Made by a program: the position numbers and the translations under genes. DNA of 64,000 nucleotides from Lysobacter sp. K5869 (lineage in GTDB: Bacteria > Pseudomonadota > Gammaproteobacteria > Xanthomonadales > Xanthomonadaceae): assembly GCF_018847975.1 (NCBI RefSeq), contig NZ_CP072597.1, positions 5,495,001-5,559,000 of the forward strand. Direction: 5' to 3'. The notes under the pieces were generated by a model, which was given only the letters and a program-made list of their open reading frames with translations, did not search any database and was not told the origin of the DNA. Every line of letters starts with the position of its first letter. Within the stretch, counting starts at the first letter, position 1. Below are positions 9,981 to 18,736 of the stretch, piece after piece.

Positions 9981-11018
9981 ATGACCCAGCCGCACCCCTC
10001 CGACCGCGACGCCGCGCGCCTGGCCTGGGCCCGCGCCGCGACCGGCGACGACCGCCTCGAACTGGTCCGCGCCTCCTTCGATGCCGGCTTCCGCAGCTAC
10101 TGGCGCGGCCGCGTCCACGCCGGCGCGCGCTTGCCCGAGGGCGACGCCATCGTCATGGACTCGCCGCCGGAGCTGGAAGACCCGCGCCCCTGGCTGCGCC
10201 TGCGCGAAGTGCTGGAGGCCGGCGGCGTGCGCGTGCCGCGCGTGTTCCAGGCCGATCCCGAACCAGGCTTCCTGCTGCTCGAAGACCTCGGCCGCGAGAC
10301 CGTCCTGCAAGCGGTCGAAGCCGGCCATGCCGAGGCCGACGCGATGTTCGACGCCGCCTTCGATCAACTGCTGAAGATTCAGGCGCTGCCCTGCCCCGAC
10401 GATCTGCAGCCTTACGACGAAGCCTTCCTGACCCGCGAGCTGCGCCTGTTCGACGAGTGGTTCCTCGGCCGCCACCTGGGCGTAAGCCTGGACTGCGGCG
10501 ATCTGGAGCGGCTCGATCTGGCCTACCGCCGCATCCTCGACAACGTGCTGGCGCAGCGGCAGGTGTTCATCCACCGCGATTTCATGCCGCGCAATCTGAT
10601 GCCGACCGCCGACGGCCTGGCGGTGATCGATTTCCAGGGCGCGCTGCGCGGCCCGATCGCCTACGACCCGATCAGCCTATTCCGCGACGCGTTCGTGAGC
10701 TGGCCCGAGGAGCGCGTCGAAGCGTGGCTGGCGCGCTACCACGCGCGCGCCGTCGCCGCCGGCATTCCCCTGCCCGATTACGCGCGCTTCCGCCGCGACG
10801 CCGATTTCGCCGGCCTGCAGCGCCACATCAAGATCCTCGGCCTGTTCGCGCGGCTCAATCATCGCGACGGCAAGCCCAAGTACCTCGCCGACGCGCCGCG
10901 CTTCCTGCGCTATCTCGATCTGGTGCTGCCGCGCTATCCCGAACTGCAGCCGCTCAGCGACATCGTCGAACGCTACGTGCGCCCGGCGCTGGCCGCCGAC
11001 GCGCAGGCTTCGGCATGA
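9981..11018 (+). CDS. amgK: N-acetylmuramate/N-acetylglucosamine anomeric kinase
   Basis: Aminoglycoside-phosphotransferase-fold kinase of 345 residues. In the AmgK-MurU peptidoglycan-recycling shortcut it phosphorylates the anomeric hydroxyl of MurNAc or GlcNAc. The catalytic loop HRDFMPRNLM and metal-binding VIDFQGAL are typical of the APH fold, and the family-specific context is decisive because murU follows with an ATGA overlap. This route bypasses de novo MurA-dependent UDP-MurNAc synthesis and is known in pseudomonads as a source of fosfomycin tolerance. The MurNAc-6-phosphate phosphatase (MupP) of that pathway is not seen in the window. Confidence 0.88.
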   Translation: MTQPHPSDRDAARLAWARAATGDDRLELVRASFDAGFRSYWRGRVHAGARLPEGDAIVMDSPPELEDPRPWLRLREVLEAGGVRVPRVFQADPEPGFLLLEDLGRETVLQAVEAGHAEADAMFDAAFDQLLKIQALPCPDDLQPYDEAFLTRELRLFDEWFLGRHLGVSLDCGDLERLDLAYRRILDNVLAQRQVFIHRDFMPRNLMPTADGLAVIDFQGALRGPIAYDPISLFRDAFVSWPEERVEAWLARYHARAVAAGIPLPDYARFRRDADFAGLQRHIKILGLFARLNHRDGKPKYLADAPRFLRYLDLVLPRYPELQPLSDIVERYVRPALAADAQASA

Positions 11019-11734
11019 AGGCGCTGATCTTCGCCGCCGGCCTGGGCGAGCGCATGCGCCCGTTGACCCTGCACACGCCCAAGCCGCTGCTGCCGGTCGG
11101 CGGCGCGCCGCTGATCGAATGGCATCTGCAAAAGCTCGCCGCGCTCGGCGTCGATGAGGTCGTGGTCAACACCTCGTGGCTGGCCGACCGCTTCCCCGCC
11201 GCGCTCGGCGACGGCGCGCGCTGGGGACTGCGCCTGCGCTATTCCTACGAAGGCGCCGCACCGCTGGAAACCGGCGGCGGCATGCTCAACGCGCTCAAGC
11301 TGCTGCAAGAAGACGCCGACCCGCACGCGCCGTTCCTCGTCGCCAACGGCGATATCTGGACCGACTACGACTTCGCCCGGCTGCCGCGCGAAGTCGACGG
11401 CGACGCGCATCTGCTGCTGGTCGACAACCCGCCGCAACATCCGCGCGGCGACTTCCAACTCGGCGCCGACGGCCGCGTCGCCAACGAGGGCGAACGCAAG
11501 CTCACCTACGCCGGCATCGGCGTGTACCGCGCATCCCTGTTCGACGATTGGCGCGACGCGCTCGGCGACGCCGCCGGCACCGAACTCGATCCGCCGCGCT
11601 TCAGCATCGTCCCGCTGCTGCGCCGCGCCGCGGATCGCGGCCGCCTGCGCGGCTCGCACCACGACGGCCGCTGGACCGACGTCGGCACGCCCGAGCGGCT
11701 GCGCGAGCTCGACGCGACGTTCGTCGCCGACTGA
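11015..11734 (+). CDS. murU: N-acetylmuramate alpha-1-phosphate uridylyltransferase
   Basis: Nucleotidyltransferase making UDP-MurNAc from MurNAc-1-phosphate and UTP. At 239 residues it has the signature [25 protein letters not shown] at the N-terminus, the metal-binding NGDIW, and a C-terminal [12 protein letters not shown]. The start codon overlaps the amgK stop, so the kinase and transferase are made together. The sequence also resembles mannose-1-phosphate guanylyltransferases, but the coupling to amgK supports MurU. Confidence 0.9.
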   Translation: MKALIFAAGLGERMRPLTLHTPKPLLPVGGAPLIEWHLQKLAALGVDEVVVNTSWLADRFPAALGDGARWGLRLRYSYEGAAPLETGGGMLNALKLLQEDADPHAPFLVANGDIWTDYDFARLPREVDGDAHLLLVDNPPQHPRGDFQLGADGRVANEGERKLTYAGIGVYRASLFDDWRDALGDAAGTELDPPRFSIVPLLRRAADRGRLRGSHHDGRWTDVGTPERLRELDATFVAD

Positions 11735-11792
11735 CGGACGCCGCGGCACTGGCGCCGGCCGCGGCGCGCGACTAGCATCCGCGCCGACGCTT

Positions 11793-12344
11793 ATGACCGA
11801 CCGACACAAGAAACTCAGCAAGTTCCTCAGCCTCATCCTTCGCCACGAACCGCAGGCCATCGGCCTGACCCTCGACGCCCAAGGCTGGGCCGACGTGGAC
11901 GAATTCATCGCCAAGGCCGGCGCGCACGGCAGGCTCTACAGCCGCACCCTGATCGAAGAGATCGTGCGCGACAACGACAAGCAGCGCTTCAAGCTCAGCG
12001 ACGACAAGCGCCGCATCCGCGCCAACCAAGGCCATTCCATCGACATCGATCTGGCGCTGACGCCGGTCGAGCCGCCGGCCACGCTCTATCACGGCACCGC
12101 GACCCGCTTCGCCGCGTCGATCCGGCGCACGGGCCTGGAAAAGCGCAGCCGCCAGCACGTGCACCTGTCGCTCGACCGCGATACGGCGGTCAAGGTCGGC
12201 AGCCGCCACGGCACGCCGCTGGTCCTGCACATCCGCGCCGGCGACATGCACGCGCAAGGCATCGCCTTCTATCGCGCCGACAACGGCGTGTGGCTCACCG
12301 ACGCGGTCGCGGCGGAATTCATCGACTGGCCGGCGCAGGGTTGA
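11793..12344 (+). CDS. kptA: RNA 2'-phosphotransferase (Tpt1/KptA family)
   Basis: Transfers an internal RNA 2'-phosphate to NAD+, yielding ADP-ribose 1'',2''-cyclic phosphate and nicotinamide. The protein is 183 residues, with the N-terminal LSLILRH motif (Arg17-His18), the central RIRANQGHS and LYHGT, all active-site features of the family. Bacteria generally lack the tRNA-splicing pathway that makes 2'-phosphates in yeast, so the physiological substrate is unclear. The ATG at 11793 gives the standard N-terminus. The next gene, five bases downstream, encodes a macrodomain, a fold that binds ADP-ribose derivatives. Confidence 0.93.
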   Translation: MTDRHKKLSKFLSLILRHEPQAIGLTLDAQGWADVDEFIAKAGAHGRLYSRTLIEEIVRDNDKQRFKLSDDKRRIRANQGHSIDIDLALTPVEPPATLYHGTATRFAASIRRTGLEKRSRQHVHLSLDRDTAVKVGSRHGTPLVLHIRAGDMHAQGIAFYRADNGVWLTDAVAAEFIDWPAQG

Positions 12345-12348
12345 GGCG

Positions 12349-12852
12349 ATGAAGCTGCGCGCGATCCGGGCCGACCTCACCACGCTGGCGCTGGACGCGA
12401 TCGTCAACGCGGCCAATTCCTCGCTGCTCGGCGGCGGCGGCGTGGACGGCGCGATCCACCGCGCCGCGGGGCCGGGCTTGGTGGCCGAATGCCGCTTGCT
12501 CGGCGGCTGCAAGACCGGCGAAGCCAAGCTCACCGGCGGCCATCGGCTGCCGGCCAAGCACGTCATCCACACCGTCGGGCCGGTCTGGCGCGGCGGCGAA
12601 CATGGCGAGCCGGAGCGGTTGGCGGCGTGTTACCGCAACAGCCTGCGCATCGCCGCCGAGCGCGGCTTCGCCGCCATCGCGTTCCCGTGCATCAGCACCG
12701 GCATCTTCGGCTATCCGGCGCAGGCGGCGGCGCGCATCGCGGTGGCGACGGTGCGCGCGCATTCCGCGCCGGCGCCGGCCGAGGTGGTGTTCTGTTGCTT
12801 CGGCGAGGCGGATCTGGCGATCTATCGCGCACTGCTCGAACCCGACGGCTGA
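12349..12852 (+). CDS. Macrodomain protein, YmdB-like ADP-ribose derivative hydrolase
   Basis: A 167-residue stand-alone macrodomain. [19 protein letters not shown] is the ADP-ribose-binding signature, and [11 protein letters not shown] is the phosphate loop. Related enzymes deacetylate O-acetyl-ADP-ribose or act on ADP-ribose 1''-phosphate. Being four bases after kptA, which generates an ADP-ribose cyclic phosphate, it may clear that product; this is an inference from context. Confidence 0.9.
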   Translation: MKLRAIRADLTTLALDAIVNAANSSLLGGGGVDGAIHRAAGPGLVAECRLLGGCKTGEAKLTGGHRLPAKHVIHTVGPVWRGGEHGEPERLAACYRNSLRIAAERGFAAIAFPCISTGIFGYPAQAAARIAVATVRAHSAPAPAEVVFCCFGEADLAIYRALLEPDG

Positions 12853-12861
12853 TACCTCCTC

Positions 12862-13578
12862 ATGTCCGACCACCGCTTTCCCGATTCCGAACGCGCCGGC
12901 GTGTACCGCGCGATCTTCGAACGCCGCGACGTGCGCTCGCAATTCCTGCCCGATCCGATTCCCGCACCGGTGCTGGCGCGGCTGCTGCGCGCGGCCCATC
13001 ACGCGCCGTCGGTGGGCTTCATGCAGCCCTGGGATTTCGTGGTGATCGACGACCCGGCGGTGAAGCGGCGGGTCAAGGCGCTGCACGAAAACGCGAATGC
13101 GCAGGCCGCCTCGCTGTACGCCGACGAGCGCGCGGCGCTGTACCGCAAGCTCAAGCTCGAAGGCATCGTCGACAGCCCGGTCAACCTGTGCATCGCCTGC
13201 GACCGCGAACGCGGCGGGCCGCATGTGCTGGGCCGCAACACCATGCTCGACGCGGATTTGTTCAGCACCTGCCTCGCCGTGCAGAACCTGTGGCTGGCCG
13301 CGCGCGCCGAGGGCATCGGCGTGGGCTGGGTCAGCATTCTCGAACCGGCCGATCTGGCCCGCGTCCTCGGCTTGCCCGAGCGGGTGCAGCCGGTGGCGTA
13401 TCTGTGTCTGGGCTACGTCAGCGAGTTCCTGCCGAAGCCGGAACTGGAAACCCGCGGCTGGCGCGAACGCCTGCCGTTGCCGACGCTGGTGCACGGCAAC
13501 GGCTGGGGCGAGGCGGTCGCGGATGAGGCGTTGGCGCAGGCGCTGGCGGAAATCGGCGGGGCCGGCGCGCGGGATTGA
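12862..13578 (+). CDS. bluB: 5,6-dimethylbenzimidazole synthase
   Basis: Flavin-destroying nitroreductase-fold enzyme that converts reduced FMN into dimethylbenzimidazole, the lower ligand of cobalamin. It is 238 residues. The N-terminal ERRDVRSQFLPDPI, the HHAPSVGFMQPWDFV block and the C-terminal GWVSILEPADLARVLGLPE are characteristic of BluB, as opposed to ordinary nitroreductases. It is nine bases after the macrodomain gene and probably co-transcribed. No other cobalamin genes are visible in the window. Confidence 0.9.
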   Translation: MSDHRFPDSERAGVYRAIFERRDVRSQFLPDPIPAPVLARLLRAAHHAPSVGFMQPWDFVVIDDPAVKRRVKALHENANAQAASLYADERAALYRKLKLEGIVDSPVNLCIACDRERGGPHVLGRNTMLDADLFSTCLAVQNLWLAARAEGIGVGWVSILEPADLARVLGLPERVQPVAYLCLGYVSEFLPKPELETRGWRERLPLPTLVHGNGWGEAVADEALAQALAEIGGAGARD

Positions 13579-13680
13579 TCGCACGCGTTCGCGTGGGTGA
13601 AATCGTTTGAGCGAGAGGCGGCGGCTCTACGCGGGCCGGCTGGCACGCGCGCATCGTTATGTACGAGAGAACTCACGCGG

Positions 13681-13856
13681 GCTCGTGCGTGCGCAGGCTC
13701 GTGCGTGCGCAGGCTCGTGCGTGCGCGGGCTCGTGCGTGCGCGGGCTCGTGCGTGCGCGGGCTCGTGCGTGCGCGGGCTCGTGCGTGCGCGGGCTCGTGC
13801 GTGCGCGGGCTCGTGCGTGCGCGGGCTCGTGCGTGCGCGGGCTCGTGCGTGCGCGC
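13681..13856. repeat. 16-bp minisatellite, 11 copies
   Basis: The unit GCTCGTGCGTGCGCGG is repeated 11 times with no gaps (starts at 13681, 13697 and so on to 13841). The first two copies end in CAG instead of CGG, and the last ends in CGC. Each unit contains a 12-base alternating purine-pyrimidine run (CGTGCGTGCGCG), a Z-DNA-prone composition. It lies between the convergent 3' ends of bluB and hda and ends 28 bases before the hda stop codon. The rest of 13579-13883 holds no gene. Confidence 0.95.
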
Positions 13857-13883
13857 CTGCCTGCGGCGGCGCGCGACGCCGCC

Positions 13884-14612
13884 CTATTCGTCGTCGATCG
13901 TCCGCTTGAGGAACGGAACCGTGATCCGCCGCTGCGCCGCCAGCGAGGCGCGGTCGAGCTTGTCGAGCAACTGGGTCAGCCCGCCCAGGTCGCGGTCCAT
14001 GCGCTTGAGCATCCACTCCAGCGCCGCCTCTTCCAGCGCCAGCCCGCGCCGCTGCGCGCGCTGGCGCAGCACCTGGGCGCGGCCGTCGTCGTCGAGCGGG
14101 GTCAGCACGATGCGCGTGCACTGCGACAGGCGCGAGCGCAGGTCGGGCAAGGTCAGCTTGAGTTCGTCGGGGTTCTCGCGCGCGGCGTAGATCACCGCGA
14201 TGCCGGCCTGACGCGCGCGGTTGTGGGTGTCGAACAGCGCGATCTCGTCCTCGCGGCGGCCGGCGATCGCTTCGATGCCGTCCAGCGCCAGCAGGTCGTT
14301 GTTGGTTTCCAGCGATTGCAGCGCTTCGCGCAAGCGGCCCACCGCCGCGCTCAGCGGCACGTAGGCGGCGCGGCGGCCGCTGAGGTCGGCCTGCGCGCAC
14401 GCGGCCAACAGCAGATGGGTCTTACCGACGCCGGCCGGGCCGACCAGATAGACCCAGTCGGCCTGGGTCGGATCGCGGTAACCGGCGGTTTCTTCGTTGT
14501 GGCTGGACAGGGAACGCAACTGCGCGATCGCGCCCTCGGGCGCGTTCACATACGTTTCCAAACGCTGGTCCGGCGAATGACGCAGGGCCAGCGGCAACTG
14601 CGGAATGCTCAC
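13884..14612 (-). CDS. hda: DnaA regulatory inactivator Hda
   Basis: AAA+ protein that, bound to the DNA sliding clamp, stimulates DnaA-ATP hydrolysis after initiation. At 242 residues it has the clamp-binding QLPLAL at residues 5-10, a Walker A GPAGVGKTH and the C-terminal sensor-2 region. A degenerate Walker B (LLALDGIEAI) is read in the middle of the protein. It overlaps the upstream permease gene by four bases (ATGA), as in other xanthomonads and pseudomonads. Its 3' end abuts the minisatellite. Confidence 0.93.
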   Translation of the reverse strand: MSIPQLPLALRHSPDQRLETYVNAPEGAIAQLRSLSSHNEETAGYRDPTQADWVYLVGPAGVGKTHLLLAACAQADLSGRRAAYVPLSAAVGRLREALQSLETNNDLLALDGIEAIAGRREDEIALFDTHNRARQAGIAVIYAARENPDELKLTLPDLRSRLSQCTRIVLTPLDDDGRAQVLRQRAQRRGLALEEAALEWMLKRMDRDLGGLTQLLDKLDRASLAAQRRITVPFLKRTIDDE

Positions 14613-15757
14613 TGCTTGCTCTCGCGCTCCGCTGCGTCGTCGGCGGCCGGTTCGGCCAGCGCGACGGGTTGATCGCCCGCGTACAGGCGGCTATGGGTGT
14701 AACGCTCCTGGGCGTAGCGCAGCAGCACGTTGACCACCGCCGCCACCGGCAGCGCCAGCAGCATGCCCAGGAAGCCGAACAATTGGCCGCCGGCGAGCAC
14801 GGCGAAGATCACCGCCACCGGATGCAGGCCGATGCGGTCGCCGACCAGCTTCGGGGTCAGCCAGTAGCTTTCCACCACCTGGCCCACGCCGAACACGATC
14901 AGCACGCCGAGCACGTGCTTCCAGTCGCCGTACTGCACCAGCGCGGCGACCACGCCGAGGATGATGCCGCTGGCCGGGCCGAGGTAAGGCACGAAGGTCA
15001 GCAGGCCGGCGATGATGCCGATCAGGATGCCCAGATCCAGGCCGACCGCCCACAGGCCGACGCCGTACATCACGCCCAGCGCCAGCATCACCAGGAACTG
15101 GCCGCGCAGGAACGCGCCGAGCACGTCGTTGGATTCGCGCGCCAGCCGGCCGACGGTGTCGAGGTAAGCGCGCGGAATCAACGAGGCGACGCGCTCGACC
15201 AGCTTGTCCCAGTCGCGCAGGAAGAAGAAGGTCAGCACCGGCAGCAGGGCGATGTTGGCGACCATCGCGATCAGGGCGAAGCCCGAGCGCGACAGATAGC
15301 CGAGCAAGGTGGTGGCGATGCCGCCGGCGCGCTCCCAGTTGCTGCGCACCAGTTCGATCATGTGGTTGAGGTCGAGCCAGACGCTGATCTGGAAGCCGGT
15401 GCGCTGCTCCAGCCACGGAATCGCGGTGTCGGTGAACCAGGCGCGGTAGGTCGGCAGCGACACGATCAGGGTGGTGATCTGGCGCTCGATCAGCGGCACC
15501 AGGATCAGCAGCACCAGCACCACCAGCAGCGCCATCAGGGTGAACACCAAGGTCACCGAGGTGTTGCGCGAGCGGCCGGTGCGTTCGATCCGGTCGACCA
15601 GCGGATCGCCGAGCCAGCCGAGCATGGCGGCGACCACGAACGGGGTCAGCACCGGCGCCAACACCCACAGCAGCCAGCAGGCGCCCAGGCCGAGCGCCGT
15701 CCATTGCAGACGGCGCAGGAACAGGGCGATCTCTTCCAACGGAGCGCGTTCGATCAT
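14609..15757 (-). CDS. AI-2E family (PerM/YdiK-like) membrane permease
   Basis: A 382-residue polytopic membrane protein of the PerM/AI-2E exporter family, with an N-terminal pair of membrane segments, a central soluble part and a C-terminal cluster of segments. The family signature appears as FVPYLGPASGIILG and LTPKLVGDRIGLHPV. Substrates are mostly unknown; some members export autoinducer-2 or sodium. It sits upstream of hda with overlapping codons and 12 bases after the DUF2066 gene, so the three genes form an operon. Confidence 0.88.
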   Translation of the reverse strand: MIERAPLEEIALFLRRLQWTALGLGACWLLWVLAPVLTPFVVAAMLGWLGDPLVDRIERTGRSRNTSVTLVFTLMALLVVLVLLILVPLIERQITTLIVSLPTYRAWFTDTAIPWLEQRTGFQISVWLDLNHMIELVRSNWERAGGIATTLLGYLSRSGFALIAMVANIALLPVLTFFFLRDWDKLVERVASLIPRAYLDTVGRLARESNDVLGAFLRGQFLVMLALGVMYGVGLWAVGLDLGILIGIIAGLLTFVPYLGPASGIILGVVAALVQYGDWKHVLGVLIVFGVGQVVESYWLTPKLVGDRIGLHPVAVIFAVLAGGQLFGFLGMLLALPVAAVVNVLLRYAQERYTHSRLYAGDQPVALAEPAADDAAERESKQ

Positions 15758-15769
15758 GCGGGCGTCGGC

Positions 15770-16858
15770 TCAGTGCAGTTGGAACACGGGCGGCTGGCCC
15801 TCGAGGCCTTCCAGGCCCACCAGGGTGTCGCCGGCGTCGGTCATGCGCTTGAAGCCGGGCAGGCCGGACAGCAGGTCGAGGTCGAATTCGACGCTTTCGG
15901 GGGTGGCGCGGATCGGCACGATCTTGCGCACCACGGCCAGGCCTTGCAGGTAGCCGGCCAGGCGGATGTAGTCGTCGGCGCTGCGCACGCCGGTGAAGAC
16001 GACGCGGTAGGTGCCCGGGGTGCCGGACACGCTGCGCTTGGCGTAGCGCTTCATCAGCGCGTCGGCGGCGCCGTCGGCGCCGCCGGCCATGACCTTGCGC
16101 GCGTCCACGTCGGTGGTGTTCCAGCTGTTGAGCACCTTGCCGCCGTCGACGAAGGACCAGTCGCCCTTCCAGCCGCCGGTCTTGACCCGGTAGAGCTTGC
16201 CGATCAGCTGCATCGGCGGGCTGTAGCGGGCCGAGGCGCGCGCCACCGCGGCGGCGTCGCCGCGCCAGATCGCGCCGACCGAGGCCTGTTCGGCGGCGCT
16301 GCCGCTGGGCAGGCCGAGGCGGTAGCCGCGTTCGACCGCGCGGTTGAGCGCGGCGCGCGCGGCGTTGGCCTGGCCGAGGCCGACCAGGCGCGGGCCGCTG
16401 CCGTCGTCGATCGCCAGCCACAGCACCGGCTTGGGCCGCGGCTGCGGCCAGATCGGCAGGCCCAGGGTCGCGGCGAGGTTCTCGACCTTCTCCTGGTCGA
16501 AATTGACCACCAAGGTGGTCTGGAAGGTCGGCGCGCCGGTGACCTGGGACACGCCCTCGTCCTGGCGGTAGTCGTAGCCGGTGGCGTAGTCCTTGGCCCG
16601 GCGCAGCTCCTGGCCGACGCCGGGGCGGCTGGCCGCGGCGCGGTCGCCGGACATCTTGCTGAGCACCTGCGCCAGCGCCCGCGCCATCGCGCCGTTGCGC
16701 TCGTTCTCGCTCTGGCCGCCGACCGGCACTTCGGCCGAATACGCGCCCTCGGCCTGGGCGCGGTCGCCCTCCACCCGCTGCGCGCTCGCGGCGAAACTCG
16801 CCAGCAGCGCCGCGGCCATCGCCCAAGTCCGGATTGCCTTACCCATCGACCCGCCCAT
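15770..16858 (-). CDS. DUF2066 domain secreted protein
   Basis: A 362-residue protein of unknown function with a cleavable signal peptide (hydrophobic AMAAALLASFAASA, cut before QRVEGDR). It matches the DUF2066 family normally found beside purM and hda. The chosen ATG at 16858 has AGGGA five bases upstream; another ATG four codons later is possible. The open frame extends 35 codons further, but without a signal-like N-terminus. First gene of the DUF2066-permease-hda operon, divergent from purM. Confidence 0.82.
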   Translation of the reverse strand: MGGSMGKAIRTWAMAAALLASFAASAQRVEGDRAQAEGAYSAEVPVGGQSENERNGAMARALAQVLSKMSGDRAAASRPGVGQELRRAKDYATGYDYRQDEGVSQVTGAPTFQTTLVVNFDQEKVENLAATLGLPIWPQPRPKPVLWLAIDDGSGPRLVGLGQANAARAALNRAVERGYRLGLPSGSAAEQASVGAIWRGDAAAVARASARYSPPMQLIGKLYRVKTGGWKGDWSFVDGGKVLNSWNTTDVDARKVMAGGADGAADALMKRYAKRSVSGTPGTYRVVFTGVRSADDYIRLAGYLQGLAVVRKIVPIRATPESVEFDLDLLSGLPGFKRMTDAGDTLVGLEGLEGQPPVFQLH

Positions 16859-17044
16859 CGCTGTCCCTATCTGTCCGTGGAGCGGGCGTCCCGCCCGCGT
16901 TGCGAGCCGCGTGGCCCGGCCCGTGCGGCCGTCCGCCGGCCTGGGGCCGACAGCGGCGTTCAAGGTCCGAAATGGTGCCGTAGGCGGGGCGGGGAGTCCA
17001 TTCGGAGGCTGAATGAGGGGGAGCGGGCGGATAAGCGGGCAGAT

Positions 17045-17117
17045 AGCGGATAGGAGTTAGAAGATAGCGAAAGGCCCGGCCGGCTTGGCTTTCGCTATCT
17101 TCTAGCTCCTATCCGCT
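17045..17117. repeat. 29-bp perfect RNA stem with 15-base loop upstream of purM
   Basis: The arm 17045-17073 and the arm 17089-17117 pair over 29 bases. The only DNA mismatch becomes a G-U pair in RNA. The loop is GCCCGGCCGGCTTGG. It lies in the 324-bp DUF2066-purM divergent gap, 66 bases before purM. The arms have an A/G-rich and a C/T-rich strand like the longer elements at 39614 and 44930. Whether it is a mobile repeat, an attenuator or both cannot be told from the sequence. Confidence 0.9.
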
Positions 17118-17141
17118 AACGCCTGGCCCGCCCCGGCCTGC

Positions 17142-17147
17142 TAAAAT
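17142..17147 (+). promoter_or_regulatory. Probable -10 element of purM
   Basis: TAAAAT 36 bases before the purM GTG, in the context CTAAAATCGCC. The same word in almost the same context precedes purN (34011). No good -35 hexamer is visible. Confidence 0.45.
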
Positions 17148-17182
17148 CGCCGGCTTCCCTCCGCGACCACCCCGGGGCCGCC

Positions 17183-18247
17183 GTGACCGCATCCTCCTCC
17201 GACACCTCCCCCAAGCCGCTGACCTACCGCGACGCGGGCGTCGACATCGACGCCGGCAACGAGGTCGTCGAACGCATCAAGCCGCTGGTCAAGCGCAGCT
17301 TCCGCCCCGAGGTGATGGGCGGGCTGGGCGGCTTCGGCGCCCTGTTCGACCTGTCGGGCAAGTACCGCGAGCCGGTGCTGGTCTCCGGCACCGACGGCGT
17401 CGGCACCAAGCTCAAGCTGGCCCAGCAGCTGGGCCGCCACGACACCATCGGCATCGACCTGGTCGGCATGTGCGTCAACGACGTGCTGGTGCAGGGCGCC
17501 GAGCCGCTGTTCTTCCTGGACTACTTCGCCACCGGCAAGCTCGACGTCGACACCACGGTCGCCGTGGTCGGCGGCATCGCCCGCGGCTGCGAACTCGCGG
17601 GCTGCGCGCTGATCGGCGGCGAGACCGCCGAGATGCCCGACATGTACCCGCCGGGCGAATACGATCTGGCCGGCTTCACCGTCGGCGCGGTCGAGAAGTC
17701 GCAGTTGCTCGACGGCGCGCGCGTGCGCCGCGGCGACGTGCTGATCGGCATCGCCTCCAGCGGCCCGCACTCCAACGGCTATTCGCTGATCCGCCGGATC
17801 TTCGACCGCGCCGGCCGTCCGGGCGACGTCGCCGTCGGCGGCGTGCGCCTGATCGACGCGCTGATGGAGCCGACCGCGCTGTACGTCAAGCCGGTGCTGG
17901 AACTGCTGCGCGCCAACGGCGGCGAGCATTCGATCCACGCCATGGCCCACGTCACCGGCGGCGGCCTGACCGAGAACATCATCCGCGTGATCCCCGAAGG
18001 CCTCGGCCTGGACATCCGCACCGCCACCTGGACCCTGCCGCCGGTGTTCGACTGGCTGCAGCGCGAAGGCGCGGTGCCGCGCGAGGAAATGTGGCGCACC
18101 TTCAACTGCGGCATCGGCTTCGTGCTGGTGGTGCCGGACGAAGCCGCGGCGGCGACCGAGGCCGACCTGACCCGCCTGGGTCTGGCGCATTGGCGCATCG
18201 GCGAAGTGGTCGGGCACAGCGGCGGCGAGCGCGTGCATATCGGTTGA
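17183..18247 (+). CDS. purM: Phosphoribosylformylglycinamidine cyclo-ligase (AIR synthetase)
   Basis: Fifth step of purine synthesis: ATP-dependent closure of the imidazole ring giving AIR. At 354 residues it matches the family (345 in E. coli). The N-terminal [19 protein letters not shown], the [15 protein letters not shown] loop, [22 protein letters not shown] and [15 protein letters not shown] are diagnostic. The GTG at 17183 is the only reasonable start. A strong terminator follows. In many proteobacteria purN is next; here it is about 15.8 kb away. Confidence 0.97.
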   Translation: MTASSSDTSPKPLTYRDAGVDIDAGNEVVERIKPLVKRSFRPEVMGGLGGFGALFDLSGKYREPVLVSGTDGVGTKLKLAQQLGRHDTIGIDLVGMCVNDVLVQGAEPLFFLDYFATGKLDVDTTVAVVGGIARGCELAGCALIGGETAEMPDMYPPGEYDLAGFTVGAVEKSQLLDGARVRRGDVLIGIASSGPHSNGYSLIRRIFDRAGRPGDVAVGGVRLIDALMEPTALYVKPVLELLRANGGEHSIHAMAHVTGGGLTENIIRVIPEGLGLDIRTATWTLPPVFDWLQREGAVPREEMWRTFNCGIGFVLVVPDEAAAATEADLTRLGLAHWRIGEVVGHSGGERVHIG

Positions 18248-18273
18248 TCGCGGCGTTTCGCGATCGATCAGAG

Positions 18274-18300
18274 AACGGCGGGCTTCGGCTCGCCGTTTTT
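18274..18300 (+). terminator. Rho-independent terminator after purM
   Basis: AACGGCGGGC-TTCG-GCTCGCCGTT followed by five T residues: a ten-pair stem with one mismatch and a UUCG tetraloop, 27 bases after the purM stop. Confidence 0.85.
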
Positions 18301-18415
18301 CGTTTAGCGGCGCGGCTACGGCTACGGCTGCGATTAGCGGCTGCGATTAGCGGTTGCTGTTGCGGTTGCGGTTGCGGTTGCGACGATGGTTGCGAACGGC
18401 GCCGCCGCACCACCC

Positions 18416-18454
18416 CGTCATTCCGGCGAAAGCCGGAATCCATTTTGATTTTGC
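18416..18454. repeat. CATTCCGGC dispersed hairpin repeat (left side of the accessory block)
   Basis: CGTCATTCCGGCGAAAGCC and onward to CCATTTTGATTTTGC. The core TTCCGG-CGAAAG-CCGGAA is a hairpin. Copies recur at 33811, 33935, 60424 and 60491. It follows a short hexanucleotide run of GCGGTT (about 18360-18382) in the 489-bp purM-DUF2238 gap. Confidence 0.85.
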
Positions 18455-18550
18455 TGTCGCCGTTGTCGGCGAGCGCTTTCGCGTTCGCGTTTTTGTACGG
18501 GGAGTTGCCGGGCTCCGGGGAGCGGCGGCGGGGCGGCGTCGCTTCGGTTG

Positions 18551-18630
18551 GTCGCAGCTCACGCAGCTCCTACAGGGGCTGCGGAAAGTTTCGTCTCCGA
18601 CGGTAGGAGCTGCGCAAGGTGCGACCGCGC
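18551..18630. repeat. REP-like pair, inverted order
   Basis: GTCGCAGCTCACGCAGCTCCTACA (18551-18574) and a diverged GGTAGGAGCTGCGCAAGGTGCGACC (from 18602) are arms of the GTAGGAGCG family arranged tail to tail. No gene is seen between purM and the DUF2238 gene. Confidence 0.8.
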
Positions 18631-18736
18631 CAACCCAACCACAACGAAAACTGCGACGCCTGTTCCCTTCCCCACCCCGCTCCGGTAGTTTTCCCCCGTC
18701 ATCACCGGAACCCCCCGCATGCCCGCGCAAGGACGC

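Noticed and set aside
13607..14672. Open frames with repeated Arg-Ala-Cys-Gly-Ser-Val residues across the minisatellite
   Set aside because: Products of the 16-bp repeat read in frame; not protein-like and partly antisense to hda.
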